A DNA stretch of 64,000 nucleotides from Takifugu bimaculatus (Eukaryota > Chordata > Actinopteri > Tetraodontiformes > Tetraodontidae): NCBI GenBank assembly GCA_004026145.2, contig CP034975.1:3078398-3142397 (forward strand). Reading direction: 5' to 3'. Below are positions 11,943-24,477 of the stretch, one piece after another (positions within the stretch are counted from its first letter, which is position 1; every line of letters starts with the position of its first letter). A model generated the notes under the pieces. It was not told the DNA's origin and ran no database searches. It worked only from the letters and a program-made list of their open reading frames with translations. The translations under genes and the position numbers were made by a program.

Positions 11943-14900
11943 TGTTCTGACAATGTGGTAACAGAGGGCGGTAAATTAACTTCACTTGAGTGGAAATCTT
12001 TCTGGTTGCGAGCTGAACACTGTGGAATAAAAAAAAATAAAAATTTAGAGATGCTCTTGCTGACAATGAAGAGCTGCACTTAACTTTACAAAGGAGGGTT
12101 TTATTGAGGGTTTTTTGGTCACAGTTTGGCAGTAAATCCCTCACACGTCCCTCTGCAGATGTAAAGTATCAGGCTTTCCTCGTAAAAACCCTCTTGAAAA
12201 TGAGCAGTGGCACCGTGTGACACTGAAAGTACTGCTCATTTTTGATGCAAACTGGCAGACAGAGAGCAATAAAGAGCCTGCCAAACTTGCACAAGAACAA
12301 CAAGCAACAAGACTGTGTGATGATTTGTAAAAAGCTCTGATTATTTAATAAAGGTTAACAGTCAAGGAAAGCAAAAGACTTCGCTCTTTATGCTACTTTG
12401 CCAGTAATTCTAAAGAAAAAACCCAAACACAAGAGCATAATCAAACCTCAGCAACCATTACAGGTTTCAGTGTTGTTGTTGCGTTTGGGTATTTTTTCAG
12501 CCGTGTGAATTGAAATGGTAATAACTGAAGCTGAAGAGCGCGTTGGTGCTGCGAGGCATCACAGAGGAGCTGAACCGATCTTTGATACTTGGGAAAACAT
12601 GGAGCAGCAGTGAAATGACGCATGAAGAAGCTGGAGAGAAAAAGGCGGAGCCTGCTGATGAAGAGAGAAATGGGGTTAATGTATTAAAGAATGTGTTTCT
12701 CAGAGAGGAAAAGGGGAGGCCGGGGCTGCGGGGTCTGACTCTGTCCCAGTTTTACTACTGTACCAGTATCTCCTGTGGCTCCCCAGGAGACATTACTCAC
12801 CCAGTTGATTAATGTTGCATCCCAAACATTGTCAGTGTCTTTGAAGACAAAAAAAAAAAATCTGTGATAATGATCCACTTAAAATGTCTGTTCAAAGCGA
12901 GACAGAGATTTTAGCTCAGCTTTAGTCCTCAATGTGTGAGACAAGCAGTTCTGGGACATGATGGCATGATGGTGGAAGTAGGTCAGGAGAGCTCAGGTCT
13001 GCCTGTTACAGATCATATTGATGATACACAACAAAACAGTTGTCTGAAAGGTGAGCTGGTTCCAAGGAAATCCAGCACACCTACTTCAATGTGAAAGCAA
13101 TCTCTTGATGAAGCTGTACAAAAAAGTAAAATAAAATCATTAAGCCACTTTAAAAGCATATTTTAATCTGCACAGAACAAATGTAGCCAGGATGATAATT
13201 TGGCCCTTTTATGAAAGAGGTTCTAGATTGTTTACACCACAAGAGTAATTAACACAGTAGAACCCATTCATCTCTTCTTCTTCTACCCAACAAATAAAAC
13301 CGGAGATAATTCAAGTTAATCACTCTAACTAGAACTCGTAAAATAAAAACAATGATCACTTGGCCTTAGCTGACCCGTTCTCAGCATTTCCAGATGTAAC
13401 CAGCCACTAAAATCATGCTGCTGTGACATCAACAGTGATTGTCTGTTGTAAAGAAGAATGAATGCCTTCAATTTTCTCAGATCCAGCAAAAGAAGATGAA
13501 ATGATGGTGGAAAATTGAGAATAAATTAAAGTCTGTGGGGTTTGGTACAGATCAGAGGAGGTGATGGTTTGTTTGTTCCTTTATGTGATGAGAAGTGATG
13601 AAGGTTTAATTACCTTTCAATTACAAAGATCATTGCATTCATTCTGTATTTCTCCTGTTTAGGTGAATGATGCAGGTGGCTATATGCTATTGACAAAAGC
13701 TTATCATTTTGGATCAAAAAGAGAACGTTTCCTGCAGGCTGAATCAGTCTGTTCTGGATGATTTGGTTCATTTCAAAAAGTTTATCTCATTAAACAATAA
13801 AACTTGGTTAGCTGCTGCCTTCAAACAGATGGTAAGCATTACTGTCAGTTTGGAGCCTTTTAATAAACATCACTTTCATTCGAGTCCTATTTTTTGCATC
13901 CATAGAGGTGATGTGGTTTGGGCTAGGGCGGGGATTTCAACACTAAGGAGTTAGGACATCTAAAATCATCACTTTGTGACTTTTTATGATTCTCTGCTAA
14001 AATGACAGGTCCTGTCTGTGATACACAACACTTGACTGTGAAACTGAGCCCATATTCATCACATTTAAGCTTGATGACTGAAAGGAAACGGCCTAATGCG
14101 AAAACATCATTTTAGTGTTTGTAAAGACTCCCAGGGGCTGAGCAACAAGGCGCTGTTTCCTACATAAGATGTAACATAAAACTCATGCCAGACAACAGCC
14201 CAGTGACCTGCAGGGCATCGCAGAGGAGCTGGCAGGACCGCGCTGAGCAAGCTGGAGTTGTGCCTGGTCCTCAGCCATCCGTCTGGGGATGGAGGAGGAG
14301 AATGAATAGAGAGAGCGCAGAGGAGAAGTGGCTGCAGTCATTCCCTAGAAGTCTCTCTGCAAGCAGACGAACATCACTCAGAGAGAGAGAAGCGAGCGAG
14401 CGAGGGAGTAGAGAAAGGAGAAAATAAGAGATGAAAGGGGTGACAGTGATGCACAGCGGCAGAGCAAGACACTGAAGGCTTTAGTATTCAGTGACGGGCA
14501 CCAACTTTGAGTTTGAAGACTGTTACAGAAAAGGACAGGTTACTGGTCGACTGGCAGCTTTCTGAAATATACAACCCTTCGAAAAGTAAAAAAACAATCA
14601 AACCCTCCACTTTTCATCCATATTACACTGAGCATTTGTACTCCTGGGTCCTGCTCATTAAATTAGGTTGCCAGAATCATCTACACACATGGAAAATCTG
14701 TGTAATTCCAATCAAATTCCATTTAAAAATGTTACTTTTAGCTCTTCATGCTAGTGGCTCCTGGAATGAAATGTCTTAATTTCTCCTCGTCTTGTCGACA
14801 TTAGAGAAATGCAGCTTTTGTGATGTGTAAAACAAAAGAGCCAAAGCATAAAGCGCACAGGAGCTTTCCTCTGATGTCATAATAAACCACACAGCTGAAA

Positions 14901-15150
14901 TGTGGAGACAGCATAATTATGCTGTTGCTGCCGTATAAGAAAACCCAGCCGACATTCATCAAGGTGTGAGATTGAAACCTGCTGGAAAAATAACTGACGT
15001 GTCTCATCACTCGTCTCTCTGCTGCGAGTGGTGAGACGGCACATGCAAGCACACGCAAAGTGTACCGGCGGCAAACGGCAGATAAAGCTGCCGGAATACA
15101 CACCTCAGCTAAACCCAGCCCACAAAGTGGCTCACAGGAGCGTAACAAAG
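11942..15150. other. Non-coding stretch, possible conserved elements
   Basis: No gene recognised. A perfect 16-bp palindrome with a TAATTA core lies at 14909-14924 inside a stretch (about 14790-15120) that looks compositionally even and free of simple repeats. It could be a conserved regulatory element, but nothing in the sequence proves this. Confidence 0.45.
14909..14924. promoter_or_regulatory. 16-bp palindrome with homeodomain-type core
   Basis: CAGCATAATTATGCTG is its own reverse complement and contains TAATTA, the core bound by many homeodomain dimers. Function is inferred from motif only. Confidence 0.25.
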
Positions 15151-15365
15151 GGATTGAGGGTGGCTGGGTTCAGCTTTGGATTGAAATGTGCAAGAAGGTG
15201 ATGGGTTTGATTCCCAGCCAGGGCCTTTCTGTGGTGAATCTGCAAGGTCTCCCAGACCTGATGTGGGGAGGGGGGGGTTCTACAGGTACTCTGCTTCCTC
15301 TTTTGGGCTAAAGACCTGCACCCTAATCAGATTGGAGTTTTTGAAGAACTGAGTAATCGACTGGT
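15150..15365 (+). repeat. tRNA-SINE-like repeat, copy 2 (forward, decayed)
   Basis: The motifs GGTTTGATTCCCAGCC, GGGCCTTTCTGTGG and AGGTACTCTGCTTCCTC occur in the order expected for the teleost SINE-like element, with an intervening G run. The 5' part is poorly preserved, so the start is approximate. Confidence 0.6.
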
Positions 15366-15576
15366 GGGTGCATGTGCACGTGCGCACGTGTGTGTGCTCT
15401 GCACATCCCGGCGTCTGGGAAAGGCTCCAGCAATCCTCACAACCCACTTTTCAGTGACACAGTTTATTGCTAGGTGAAATAATCCACATAAAAAGAGTTC
15501 TCCAGTAATGAGTTCCTACTAGATCAACTTATCAGGTAAAATTCCAATGCCGCTTCCTTATTACCATATATATTGA
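15366..15576. other. Spacer between two SINE-like copies
   Basis: About 200 bp of unannotated sequence. A GTGCACGTGCGCACGTGTG stretch near 15370 carries two CACGTG or CACGTG-like E-box cores within a purine/pyrimidine alternation. Confidence 0.35.
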
Positions 15577-15755
15577 GGCGGTAAAGTCATGCAGTGGTAA
15601 CCACTGTGACCTCACAGCAAAAGAAGAATGTTGCCGGGTTTGAACGGGTTCGAATCCTCGAGTTTGCCTTTCTCCATGTAAATTTGCTTGGTTCTCTCCA
15701 CATTCCAAACAGATAGAGATTCTAACTTCAGTGTTGGTGTGATGTACTGCAATCA
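15577..15755 (+). repeat. tRNA-SINE-like repeat, copy 3 (forward)
   Basis: The sequence starts 'GGCGGTAAAGTCATGCAGTGG' in A-box position, then 'CTCACAGCAAAAGAAG', then 'GGGTTCGAATCC', a perfect RNA polymerase III B-box core, then 'TTTGCCTTTCTCCATG' and 'GGTTCTCTCCACATTCC'. This is the best preserved of the three SINE-like copies. The B box is a relic of the tRNA-derived promoter; it is not called a functional tRNA gene. Confidence 0.7.
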
Positions 15756-17656
15756 TAATATACAAAGTCACCCACGATCAACTTCAGTTCCTTGTTCAGA
15801 TGCCACGATTTCAATGTCATAGCAAAAGACTTAAGGTATCCTTACTAACTTACGTATTTAATATGTACAGTGTGTAATTAAGGTAGCATACTTGTTTAGT
15901 CTCTGTTGCCGGCCAACTGTTCGAGCTTCCCACAATCTATAATGGCTTTTTGCACCAATCAGAAGTCTCCAGTTAAAGTACAGTGACACGGTCTGTCTGA
16001 GCATATTACTACACCACACCGACAAATTACAACACCGCCTTTGTGTTTCCCCTGGTAGATCACCTCTGACATGGCTTGGATTGTCTATCAATGAGCCGTT
16101 GCTGCTGTAATTGGATATTACGCAGCATTACCGTCCATGAATCATTACCGCAGAAGGTGCGATGATTACACTTGCAGCTAGCACACACAGGGCCAGCACA
16201 AGTAGGAACACTGCCAGCCTGTACCATCATTTACAGCACGTTTAATAGGAATTTTATGATCAGGGCAGCAGAATTTGCAAGCGCAGACATTCGTCCAGGG
16301 CTTTATTTAGGGAAATGATCACGTAACGTTTATTTAAACACAGGAATAAAGCAGTAAAAGTTTCAACAGTGTGAAGGCTGTATATATCCTACTGCCCCAG
16401 ATAATGTCAGTTAGCCTAATGTCTCTGGATAGATTATCGCTTTGACATTTGTGCTGTGCTGAAATTACGCTCTGTTTGAAATTGCCAGTGCTTCCATTGT
16501 TCCCAGTCTAAAATGAACACTGCTGTTCAGAGGCTGGTTCAACCTCACCTCTATCCACCTTGCAGGGAGAAAACTATCAGATCCTTCTGACATATACACT
16601 TAAAAATGATCCCAAACTACCACTGGACATTTGTGCTTCCCACCCAACATTTCCCTGTATTTGTATTCTTAAACACAATGTTGCACCAGGGTGAGCTACA
16701 CACACCACACACGGTGCTACACACACTAACCACGAGATGCTTGAGAAATTCTCCCGAAAAAACACGAAGCAACCGGGCAACAGGCGAGCACACAAAAGAA
16801 ATATGTAAGCATACATGCTAACATGCATGTATACCAATTATAATGTGCATGAATAATGTTTATGCATGAGGGATTCACACCGAGACTCTGGGAGAGGGAG
16901 CCAGGAGTGAATGTTCGGACACAGACGTCAGCGGGGAAAGCTGATCACAGCCATCGCTGCTGCGGATCAGAGGGAGTCTCAAAATAACCTGAAACATTTT
17001 CATCTGACCCCCACAAAATGCACATGCATCCAGCCTATACGTCCACGGAATATCGCCTCCACCTCCGGGTACGAAAAAGAAGGTCACGGCAACGTTGCCA
17101 TCGCCGTGGTTTATTATGGGCAATGCTCATTAGTGAGAGCATTGTGTCCATATGCTGAGCTGCCAGGGCTGCAATAATGCTGCTTTAATGTGCATCTTCC
17201 CGTAATCCTGTTTATCTTGACCCAAATGCATTTTAGCAGGCTTATCCAATCATCAGCGTTACGCCTGATACTTGATGTATACCATGCTGTTGCCATATTA
17301 CGCTGTAAACACTCAGGCGAGAGATTCAAAGCTGTTCCTAGAGTTGATGATTTGAGAAGCCTACATCATTTGAAGAAAATGCTGGCATGCTCCATTTTGG
17401 GAGTTTCATTTTAGGCATCTTCTGAAAGGTTCAAGTTGCACACTTTAGAGGAAGAAAAAGAATCAAAAGGATTTGAAAAGAAGGCCTGGACTTCTGTACT
17501 TAGGTTCAAGTCCTTCAAAATAATAAGAAGGGGGAAAGAATGATTTCACAGAATTCACAAACGCTGCTGGTGATGAACTGAAGTTGAGAACTGTGAGAAT
17601 GAACAGCAGGACACCAAAGAGGAAGACCTGCACTGTTTCCAAATTCTCCTCAGACG
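15756..17656. other. Non-coding stretch, nothing recognised
   Basis: AT-rich, low in simple repeats, no gene recognised. Runs such as 16100-16480 and 17080-17420 look free of repeats and may include conserved non-coding DNA. Confidence 0.45.
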
Positions 17657-17868
17657 TGTGAGTCCCCACAACTTCAAAGGACTATTTGGGGGTTAAGACA
17701 TGGTTTTATGGTTAGAGTTAGAATTGGGTTTAAGTCAGGATCAGGGTTTGGGTCAGGCGGTTAGTTGGGATGGTTAGGATTAGGGTAAGGAGGTGGGTAA
17801 TGCTTTCTGTCTATGAAAGTCCTCACAAAGATAGAAGTGCGGAGATGTGTGTGTCTGTGCGTATGCGT
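17657..17868 (-). repeat. Dispersed repeat family A, copy 2 (reverse)
   Basis: On the plus strand this reads 'GTCCCCACAACTTCAAAGGAC', then GGTTAGGATTAGGGTAAGG-type sequence, then 'GAAAGTCCTCACAAAGATAGAA'. It is the reverse complement of the motif order at 548-740 and 42430-42660. The telomere-like TTAGGG units belong to the repeat consensus and are not telomeric. Confidence 0.65.
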
Positions 17869-19089
17869 GTGCGCTGATCTCTCTTTTCTCTCCAGCCAAG
17901 GCTGCTTCCTGCCAAGTCTAAAGTGGGCGGTGGGTGCATTTCTACATCTCTCCATTACAGAGAAAGATGAGGAGTAAGAGGTGGAGGGAGGAGGAGGAGT
18001 AATTTTTGCAACGAGGCAGGCTGGAAAAGAAACCTATTAACAGACAGACATCCGCACAAACCCGCAGCATCTGACACCTGAGGGAGCTGCAGCGTGTTTC
18101 TGCGGATCTCCTGCCCCGAGAGGATCGTTCCACTTCTCTGAGCGCGACACCACCAGAACCTCATCTGTTATTACAGCAGACACACATATTGTGGCGCGTG
18201 ATGCTCCAGGAGCCAGTCAGAGTTCCGAAAGCCAAACTACAGATTCCCCGATTATGACTCGTAACACTTTTTCCACTTTAGAGAAGCATCAGTTTTACAC
18301 AGGCCGGGTTTGTAGCAGGGGGTGACTCCTGTTCTTGTCTGCTTCATTAATCAGAAAGCATAATGCCAGAATAGGAGCCGGGACCCTCCTGCCAGGAACA
18401 CCCACCTGTGCTGGTCAAGAGTCTAGATGGTGCGCTAATTAAGAAGCTGCATCCAAAACACGGCATGCTCCATTGCTCTGCCGGTTGTCAAAGGGTTGGC
18501 AGAGCTGAGATAATCGCAGATGCCAAAGCTGCTGTTGGAAGGTTAGTTCAATTCTATTTTTGCGTGTCCTTAAGTTACCCAATGCAAGTGTCTACATTTC
18601 ACATTTTAACACCTTAAGTCAAGTGTGACTACTTTTGTGACATATTGCTAATGCTATTGTGCATAAGCTGAGGATTTTGGAAATAGTTGCCCATTAGAAT
18701 TCGTATCCAGCTCAGTATATTATACTCTCTGTGTGAACTGCACATTCTTTACATTGTGCAAAGATGAAACCATTGAAACCTGACATGCAGTCTCATTTAT
18801 CTTGTCAGCTCGTTTCATTAGAAGAGTCTAAGCAGTTGTAGCCTCAGTCCCACTATCACAGCATTGCCCATACATCATCCACAGTTGTGTGAAGGGCTCC
18901 CCTTCAAATATCACAGCTTACTCCACTTTTATTGGGAATCTCTCACATTATAGACCCCAAGATATTCAAAACCTTGGATGGAAATACAAATGTGCCATCA
19001 TACATCTGTATGATCCCGGCCAGAGACACCTTACGCTCATCTCCATAGTAATAATAGCAGCCGGACAGAGAGGGTTAACTCTTAACCTA

Positions 19090-19090
<1 letters not shown>
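17869..19090. other. Non-coding stretch, nothing recognised
   Basis: A purine-rich tract at 17965-18003 (GAGG repeats) and otherwise unremarkable sequence. No exon-like frame with splice context. Confidence 0.45.

Positions 19091-19121
<31 letters not shown>
19091..19121. repeat. (TG)n microsatellite
   Basis: About 15 TG units, followed by a C run at about 19237-19248. Confidence 0.95.
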
Positions 19122-19122
<1 letters not shown>

Positions 19123-20089
19123 AGTGTGTATTTGTACAACTGGGGGATGGGATTGATGGGATTCCACCCATGCACCCATGGGAATGGCAGTCAAGCTCCC
19201 AAAGCTTGTTTAGGCTTTAACACCCATTAGCAACCCCCCCCCCCCCCCGACATCCGAAGCATTATCTGGGTAATAAGCTGCCCCTGACCACGACCCTGCC
19301 TCCATCCATCAATCCATCATCCGAGGGTACTCCTTCAGGCTTTTATCTCCATATCTGTCTGAGAATAAGACCGATGTTAGATGGCAAAACCCACTTTTAG
19401 GACAACACCGTTATGTTAAAAACAAAAAATAAAAAACAGATTATATAGTTATATAGATAGAAGAACATCAAATTCTTTAGAGGATGATGTTTGCACATTT
19501 GGCCATCAGTGGATTGACAAATTATTATATCATCTCTTTACAGATGAAAAAAGCTGCTACACAAAAGCAGCGAATCTCTTGAAACCCAGGATTTCAAAGT
19601 GGGTTAGAAAAATACGAAATCAAAAGCTTTTCAAGATACACTAGAGTAAAATTCCATGAGGTGAGGAACTCATTTCTGGCATGCAAACAGTCAGTATTCA
19701 GCTATTCACTGTGCAGAGCTAGGAACAGTCCAAATCCAAATGTGTCTTGCGCCTATTATGGAAAAATATAACTGTGAACACACATGCATTCATGGAGATG
19801 GAGGCACCCGCAAAACACTTGCACGTGCACACTGGTGCAAAAGTTTAATTCCCAAAAAAACCCACAAGTCAGTCTTTGTGCATGTGTGTGTATGTGTGTG
19901 TGTATGTGTGTGTGTGGAGGGAAGCTCCACAATGTGGTAACACTAAAAATTAATTAACTTCTCTCCACATGGACATCAGAGAGAAACAAGAAGATGAGAA
20001 GGAATGAGTAAAGAGGGAGGCGAGGAGGAAGATGTTTGTGTGCAAGTGTGTTCATTTAACAATGCAGGTTGATAAAGGCTGAGAAATAA
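19122..20089. other. Non-coding stretch with minor TG tracts
   Basis: Holds an imperfect TG tract at 19878-19917. No gene recognised. Confidence 0.45.
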
Positions 20090-20146
20090 CACACACACAC
20101 ATGCACACACACGCACACACACACACATACACACACACACACACAC
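20090..20146. repeat. (CA)n microsatellite, interrupted
   Basis: CA repeat with ATG, GC and TA interruptions, followed by a short CT tract. Confidence 0.9.
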
Positions 20147-22176
20147 CTACTCCCTCTCTCTCTTTATCTGCCCAAGTCAGATATCTCTGGACACATTTCT
20201 CTTCACACGTCTTATTTGCATGTGTGTGTGTGTCTGTGTGTGTGTGTTCAGTATTTATGAATGTTGGGGGTACTGGTGAAGGTAATGACTGAGAGGCTGC
20301 TGTTTACCACAAGTGATCGCTATTTTTATAATGAATGTGAACGGATGAGGGTGCTCTGCAGCGTTTGGCAGAGTCAACACAGAAAAATGAGGTTCCCTCT
20401 CCAAGTGTTATTACAAAGGCGGGAGCAATATCAAGATTAAATATAAATGTGCTCATAAAGCCAAACATGCGAAAGTGCTCGGGCGTCTGTGTGCGAGATC
20501 CTTTGATTTCCGCAAGCGTAAAGAGAAACTCGGGAAGCGACGGCAGGTTTGGACCACTGTTGTTTGAGTTGTGGACGTGGTGGTTAAGGGTACGGCTTTT
20601 TGGGTGTGTAAATTCAAGTAAAGGATCACAACTGCATGTTATTACCTCTTTAGAAATCCCAGCTTATCCCAGTGTGGGAATGACAGGGCACAGCCATGTC
20701 TCCTTTCAAAGATGAAAGAAGGTGGGCTGGTTGCTGCAATGCGTTTCCACGGTAACCACGTGTCACCGCAGCAACCCCAGGTAAATACAGGTGAGAGGAG
20801 ATCAAGGGGTTGGGATTATTACAACGCTGGTCTGAGGGGGAGCTGGACTGAGCAAATTGGCAAGAGGTCGAAATATAGTTGAGACAGAAGGAATGGAAGA
20901 AAAAAGAACAAAGAAAAAAGAGAAGCTAGTTTAAGTCAGTCAGCTCAGTAGGCCGACACTACTTCCGATGCAGACAGGGGAAATGGGCTTTAGTCTGGAA
21001 ATGAACAGACTGAGAGACAACGATCCAGACGACCGTCTTCTCCTCCTGACCTTTCGTGTCGTCAGTGGACGACCTTGTTGTGTCTACCGTCAGCAGACAC
21101 ACATTTTTTAAAAAAAATCTTTTTTTAAGGCTGCTGCTGTCAAGCTTTGTGCACATCCAGAAAATGCCCAACTTTCCCAACAATCCTCAAGAATCCGCAC
21201 GCGGGGTAACCACTTTGTCGGAGGACTTGTCGCTCTTGGGGGACAATGAGAAAACTTTGGAACATCCTTTTCAGCTTAGTTGGTCTCCCTTAAGAGCACT
21301 TTCAGTAAACAAACTGAGCTTTTAAAAGAGTTTGTCAATGCTAATCAGCTAAACAATGCAAAATTCAGGAAGCATCTCCAGGTTTCCTTTGCTGATAGAT
21401 TCCACAGCTTCAAAGATTTAATAATATACCGCTTTAGTTGAGCATTCACGCCCTCAAACGCAAGATGTTTGGTTCAATATGTCACACCAAAATGAGCTTT
21501 GTCACAAGCTGCGCCATTGAATAATGAGGCCATAATGGAGTAAAGTGTCTCGGTGAATATACGGCTCCGCGAGCGTTTTATGTGTCCAAGGCCATGGATT
21601 GTTCAGAGACATATGGCATAGAGCTGCAACTCACTTTAAAGTGTATTTCATAAAGAGTGTAAAAATAAATGCAAAAAACAGAACGCACAGAGAAGTATGA
21701 ATAAATGAGCTGGATGGGAGGTGCATGAGAGTGAATGAAGGGGAAAAAAACCTTTTTAAGCTCTGTAGTGGAGTCCAGAACAGCAGACACAGCAGGGGGT
21801 CTCTCTTCTTGCTGACTCAGTACGTCTACCTCTTCTTCCATTTCCATAGCAACACATTCGTTTTCATTTACGACCCCGAATATCTGATGTAGAGCGTTCT
21901 GTGTGACCCTTATGACTTCGCCAATGACTGCGTGGGTGCGTGCGTGTGTGGTGCTACTGCATTAGAGTGTCACTCACAGACAGATTTAACTCCCTTTTAT
22001 GAGATCCCTGCACTCGGTGTGTGGGGAGGTGCACACACGTGCACACACGAGGGCCGCATCTACACACCGCTGTTAGTGGAGATTAATTTACACTTTCATC
22101 ACCAAGGCTGGGTCCCCAGAGTGTTTGGAGGGGACTTGGGTAAAGTGACTGCAGGGGATTGTAGAGGGTAATGGGT

Positions 22177-22178
<2 letters not shown>
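20147..22178. other. Non-coding stretch, nothing recognised
   Basis: No gene, RNA gene or clear dispersed repeat recognised. Confidence 0.45.

Positions 22179-22235
<57 letters not shown>
22179..22235. repeat. (TG)n microsatellite
   Basis: About 28 uninterrupted TG units. Confidence 0.95.
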
Positions 22236-22237
<2 letters not shown>

Positions 22238-24063
22238 GCTCTAAATACAGAGTGTTCTTCCCATGGGGTCCTAAAACAAACACAGCCAGGCTGTCCAACG
22301 CTAAGAGACCAGCGTGCATTTGTGTTTGTGTGGGCTGTTTTTGCATGTGTGTGTGACTTGCATCCAACAATGCGCGCATTCTGGTCCTCTAAGTTCAGGG
22401 CTTCAGCTAAACAAACACATTTCTTTTTAAACGTGTGGCTTTTGCATCTTTTTAGCGTCTTGGACACAGTGCCAGGGCCCTATTTCCTAACTACTACGGC
22501 CTGTCTCTACAGGAAAGGCTAAATATGAAACTGGCTTAAGATGCAGTCGCAGCCTCTTTCAGATGAAATCATTTCTTCTTCTAAAACACACACAAAAAAA
22601 CCTTCTCGTCAGAACGGGATGCTTTTCCTCTCTTGTAGCAATGAGTGAATCCCACTGGTTTTTTAACTACTGCTCTCACAGTGGGCTAATTTAAGATTTC
22701 CCTAAAGCTCTAAATTAAGCTATGATAAGCACTTGTCCAAGCATAAAAAAACCAACATATGAGTAAGTCATTTTTGCAGTTTCTCCAAACATGTTGCTAT
22801 TGTTAGAAGCATATATTGTGGCATGTCTCCTTAGTGGCTTTGCTTTGCTTCCGATCCCTCTGTGTCCCAGGCATTGGAATTGGCCTGCAGGGACCTCGAA
22901 AGTTTATTGAATGAATTGAAATAAGGGTGTTAAGTGTTAGTGAGAATGTCACAGAGGGTTTGGATTCCTGTTCCTGCCCATGAATGAGTGACTGCTCACC
23001 GCTAGCGCAGTTCATCACACTAAAGCGCTCCACTGCTTTAATCAATGGTGAGCTGACGCATGATATAGGTCTCTGCTGTAATGAGGGCTGTGTGTGGCTG
23101 GGAACGCTCAGGATAGCACCTCCGTTTGCCTGCGATTTCATCCTTCTGAGACGGAACATCATCGCAAGAAGAGAAATAGAGGCACCTGGGAGACAATCAA
23201 CCATGAGGAATCCCAGCCCCACATATCCGTGAGCACACAGCACTCGCTCATCTCAGACATATACAGCGTGCGCTTGTTAACAAGTCGCTACGTGCAGCAG
23301 TGAGCGTTGGAGATGTCAACTCTGAGAAAAGTAGGTAGGAAAAGCTCCGAGCTTTGTACAACTTCACCATCTCTTTCAGCAGGTATGTCACAATTACCCG
23401 AGGTATTTGCTAGATTTGCGCACTGAAGGTTTCAATTCAAGGGTAAGACAAGACAAGCAGGGTGTTTATCATTTCCTGACAATGCAGCCGCATTCCTGCA
23501 TGCATCGCTCATTAATGCCACCAGGCAATGCCTTTGGATGAACTCCACCTCAACGATGAGCTCTCACTTTATGTTATGGGCTCTCACGTTGCTGCAACCT
23601 GTTGGCGCTCCCTGGACAATGGCCACAAATACATCAGCGCAAATCTTTTCTCTGTGCACTTTAATGCAGTGACTTAACAGATCGGCCCTCGGGTAACTTA
23701 GTAGGATATTGCACATAAGATATTTTGTGAAGCTTCACTTCTTTCCTCTTGTATATGTTTCCTCTGGCAACACAACTTTCTACTCTGTTTAGTCTCCATC
23801 ACGCTGACAGTTTGCTGGAATGAGTCGCAGTGCTCCAGTATGAAGGGAATACGTCCATAAACTTTATTTGTATCTGAAGGCAGCGTGCCAAACACTGTGT
23901 TTGCAGCCGCTGACGCACCAAATACCCTTCGGTGGGACTACTGAAGTTATGTTGTTTGCAGAATTAAGAAACCTTCTTGAGTGTTACTGATCCAGCCTAT
24001 ATGGAGATATTTAAACTGGACCTCTTCTTCGCGCAGGCTGAGGATAGTAGGAGAGTAACTAAC
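22236..24063. other. Proximal part of sh3rf3 intron 1
   Basis: Sequence just downstream (in the gene sense) of the RING exon. A 146-codon minus-strand frame at 22803-23243 shows no domain or compositional signs of coding and is not called a gene. Confidence 0.5.
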
Positions 24064-24477
24064 CTTAACAGGGGAGCTCCGAACAGCTACGGGCAGCTCT
24101 CTGGTCGCCGTGCCCGGGGGAGAAGCTGATATTCCGGCTGCGTACCCCTGCAGAGAGCCGACGGTCAGGGGCTGCCTGCCGCCCGCTCCTCCTCCTCCAC
24201 CGTTCACTCTCTGGGGTCGTTGCTTGATGCCGTCAAGAAGGCGAACCAGAAGGATATTAGCCGGCAGGTCGTCCACCCCGCAGTCCACCAATATGCGGCA
24301 CTCGGGGCAGCGGAGCTCGTTCCGGGAGCTGACGATGTTTTCCAGGCAGCGTCGGCAGAAGGTGTGCTGGCACGGCAGCACCTTGGCCGTAGTGTCCAGG
24401 CGCTCCAGGCACACCGAGCACTCCAGCAGATCCAGCAGCGACGAGGACTCGTCCATGTCGGCGGACAGGGTGAGCAT
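24064..24477 (-). CDS. sh3rf3: SH3RF3 (POSH2) E3 ubiquitin ligase, first coding exon
   Basis: This exon encodes 138 residues with a complete C3HC4 RING finger near the N-terminus. The zinc ligands are C20, C23, C36, H38, C41, C44, C57 and C60 counted from the first ATG (24477). The stretch around MDESS, ECSVCLERLDTTAKVLPC and ELRCPECRILV, ending in PANILLVRLLDGI, matches the SH3RF family closely, and SH3RF3 best because of the MDESS start and the location next to edar. A Gly-rich linker (GGGGGAGG) follows, as in SH3RF3. The exon ends at AAG|GTTAGT. Family members are RING E3 ligases and scaffolds with SH3 domains that act in JNK signalling; the SH3 exons must lie beyond the window edge. Start could be 24477 or the internal ATG at 24456, which corresponds to the conserved Met-Asp-Glu-Ser; no earlier in-frame ATG was seen nearby. 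Confidence 0.93.

Larger units (their letters stand above)
1..24063 (-). other. Probable sh3rf3 intron 1 (partial), no exon recognised
   Basis: The first coding exon of sh3rf3 ends at a donor at 24063 on the minus strand, and no SH3-domain exon can be found between there and the window edge. The stretch is therefore read as more than 24 kb of intron 1 (inference). It holds microsatellites, SINE-like and other decayed repeats listed separately, and otherwise unannotated AT-rich sequence. The open frames present are short and lack domain, codon or splice support. A nested gene is not excluded. Confidence 0.6.

Noticed and set aside
15577..15670. Possible tRNA gene
   Set aside because: It has a B-box core, but no cloverleaf can be drawn and the flanks match a SINE-like element.
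17700..17800. Telomere-like TTAGGG units
   Set aside because: Irregular and explained by the reverse copy of repeat family A, whose consensus contains CCCTAACC.
22803..23243. 146-codon minus-strand frame
   Set aside because: Composition not protein-like, no domain, and overlapped by other open frames on the opposite strand.
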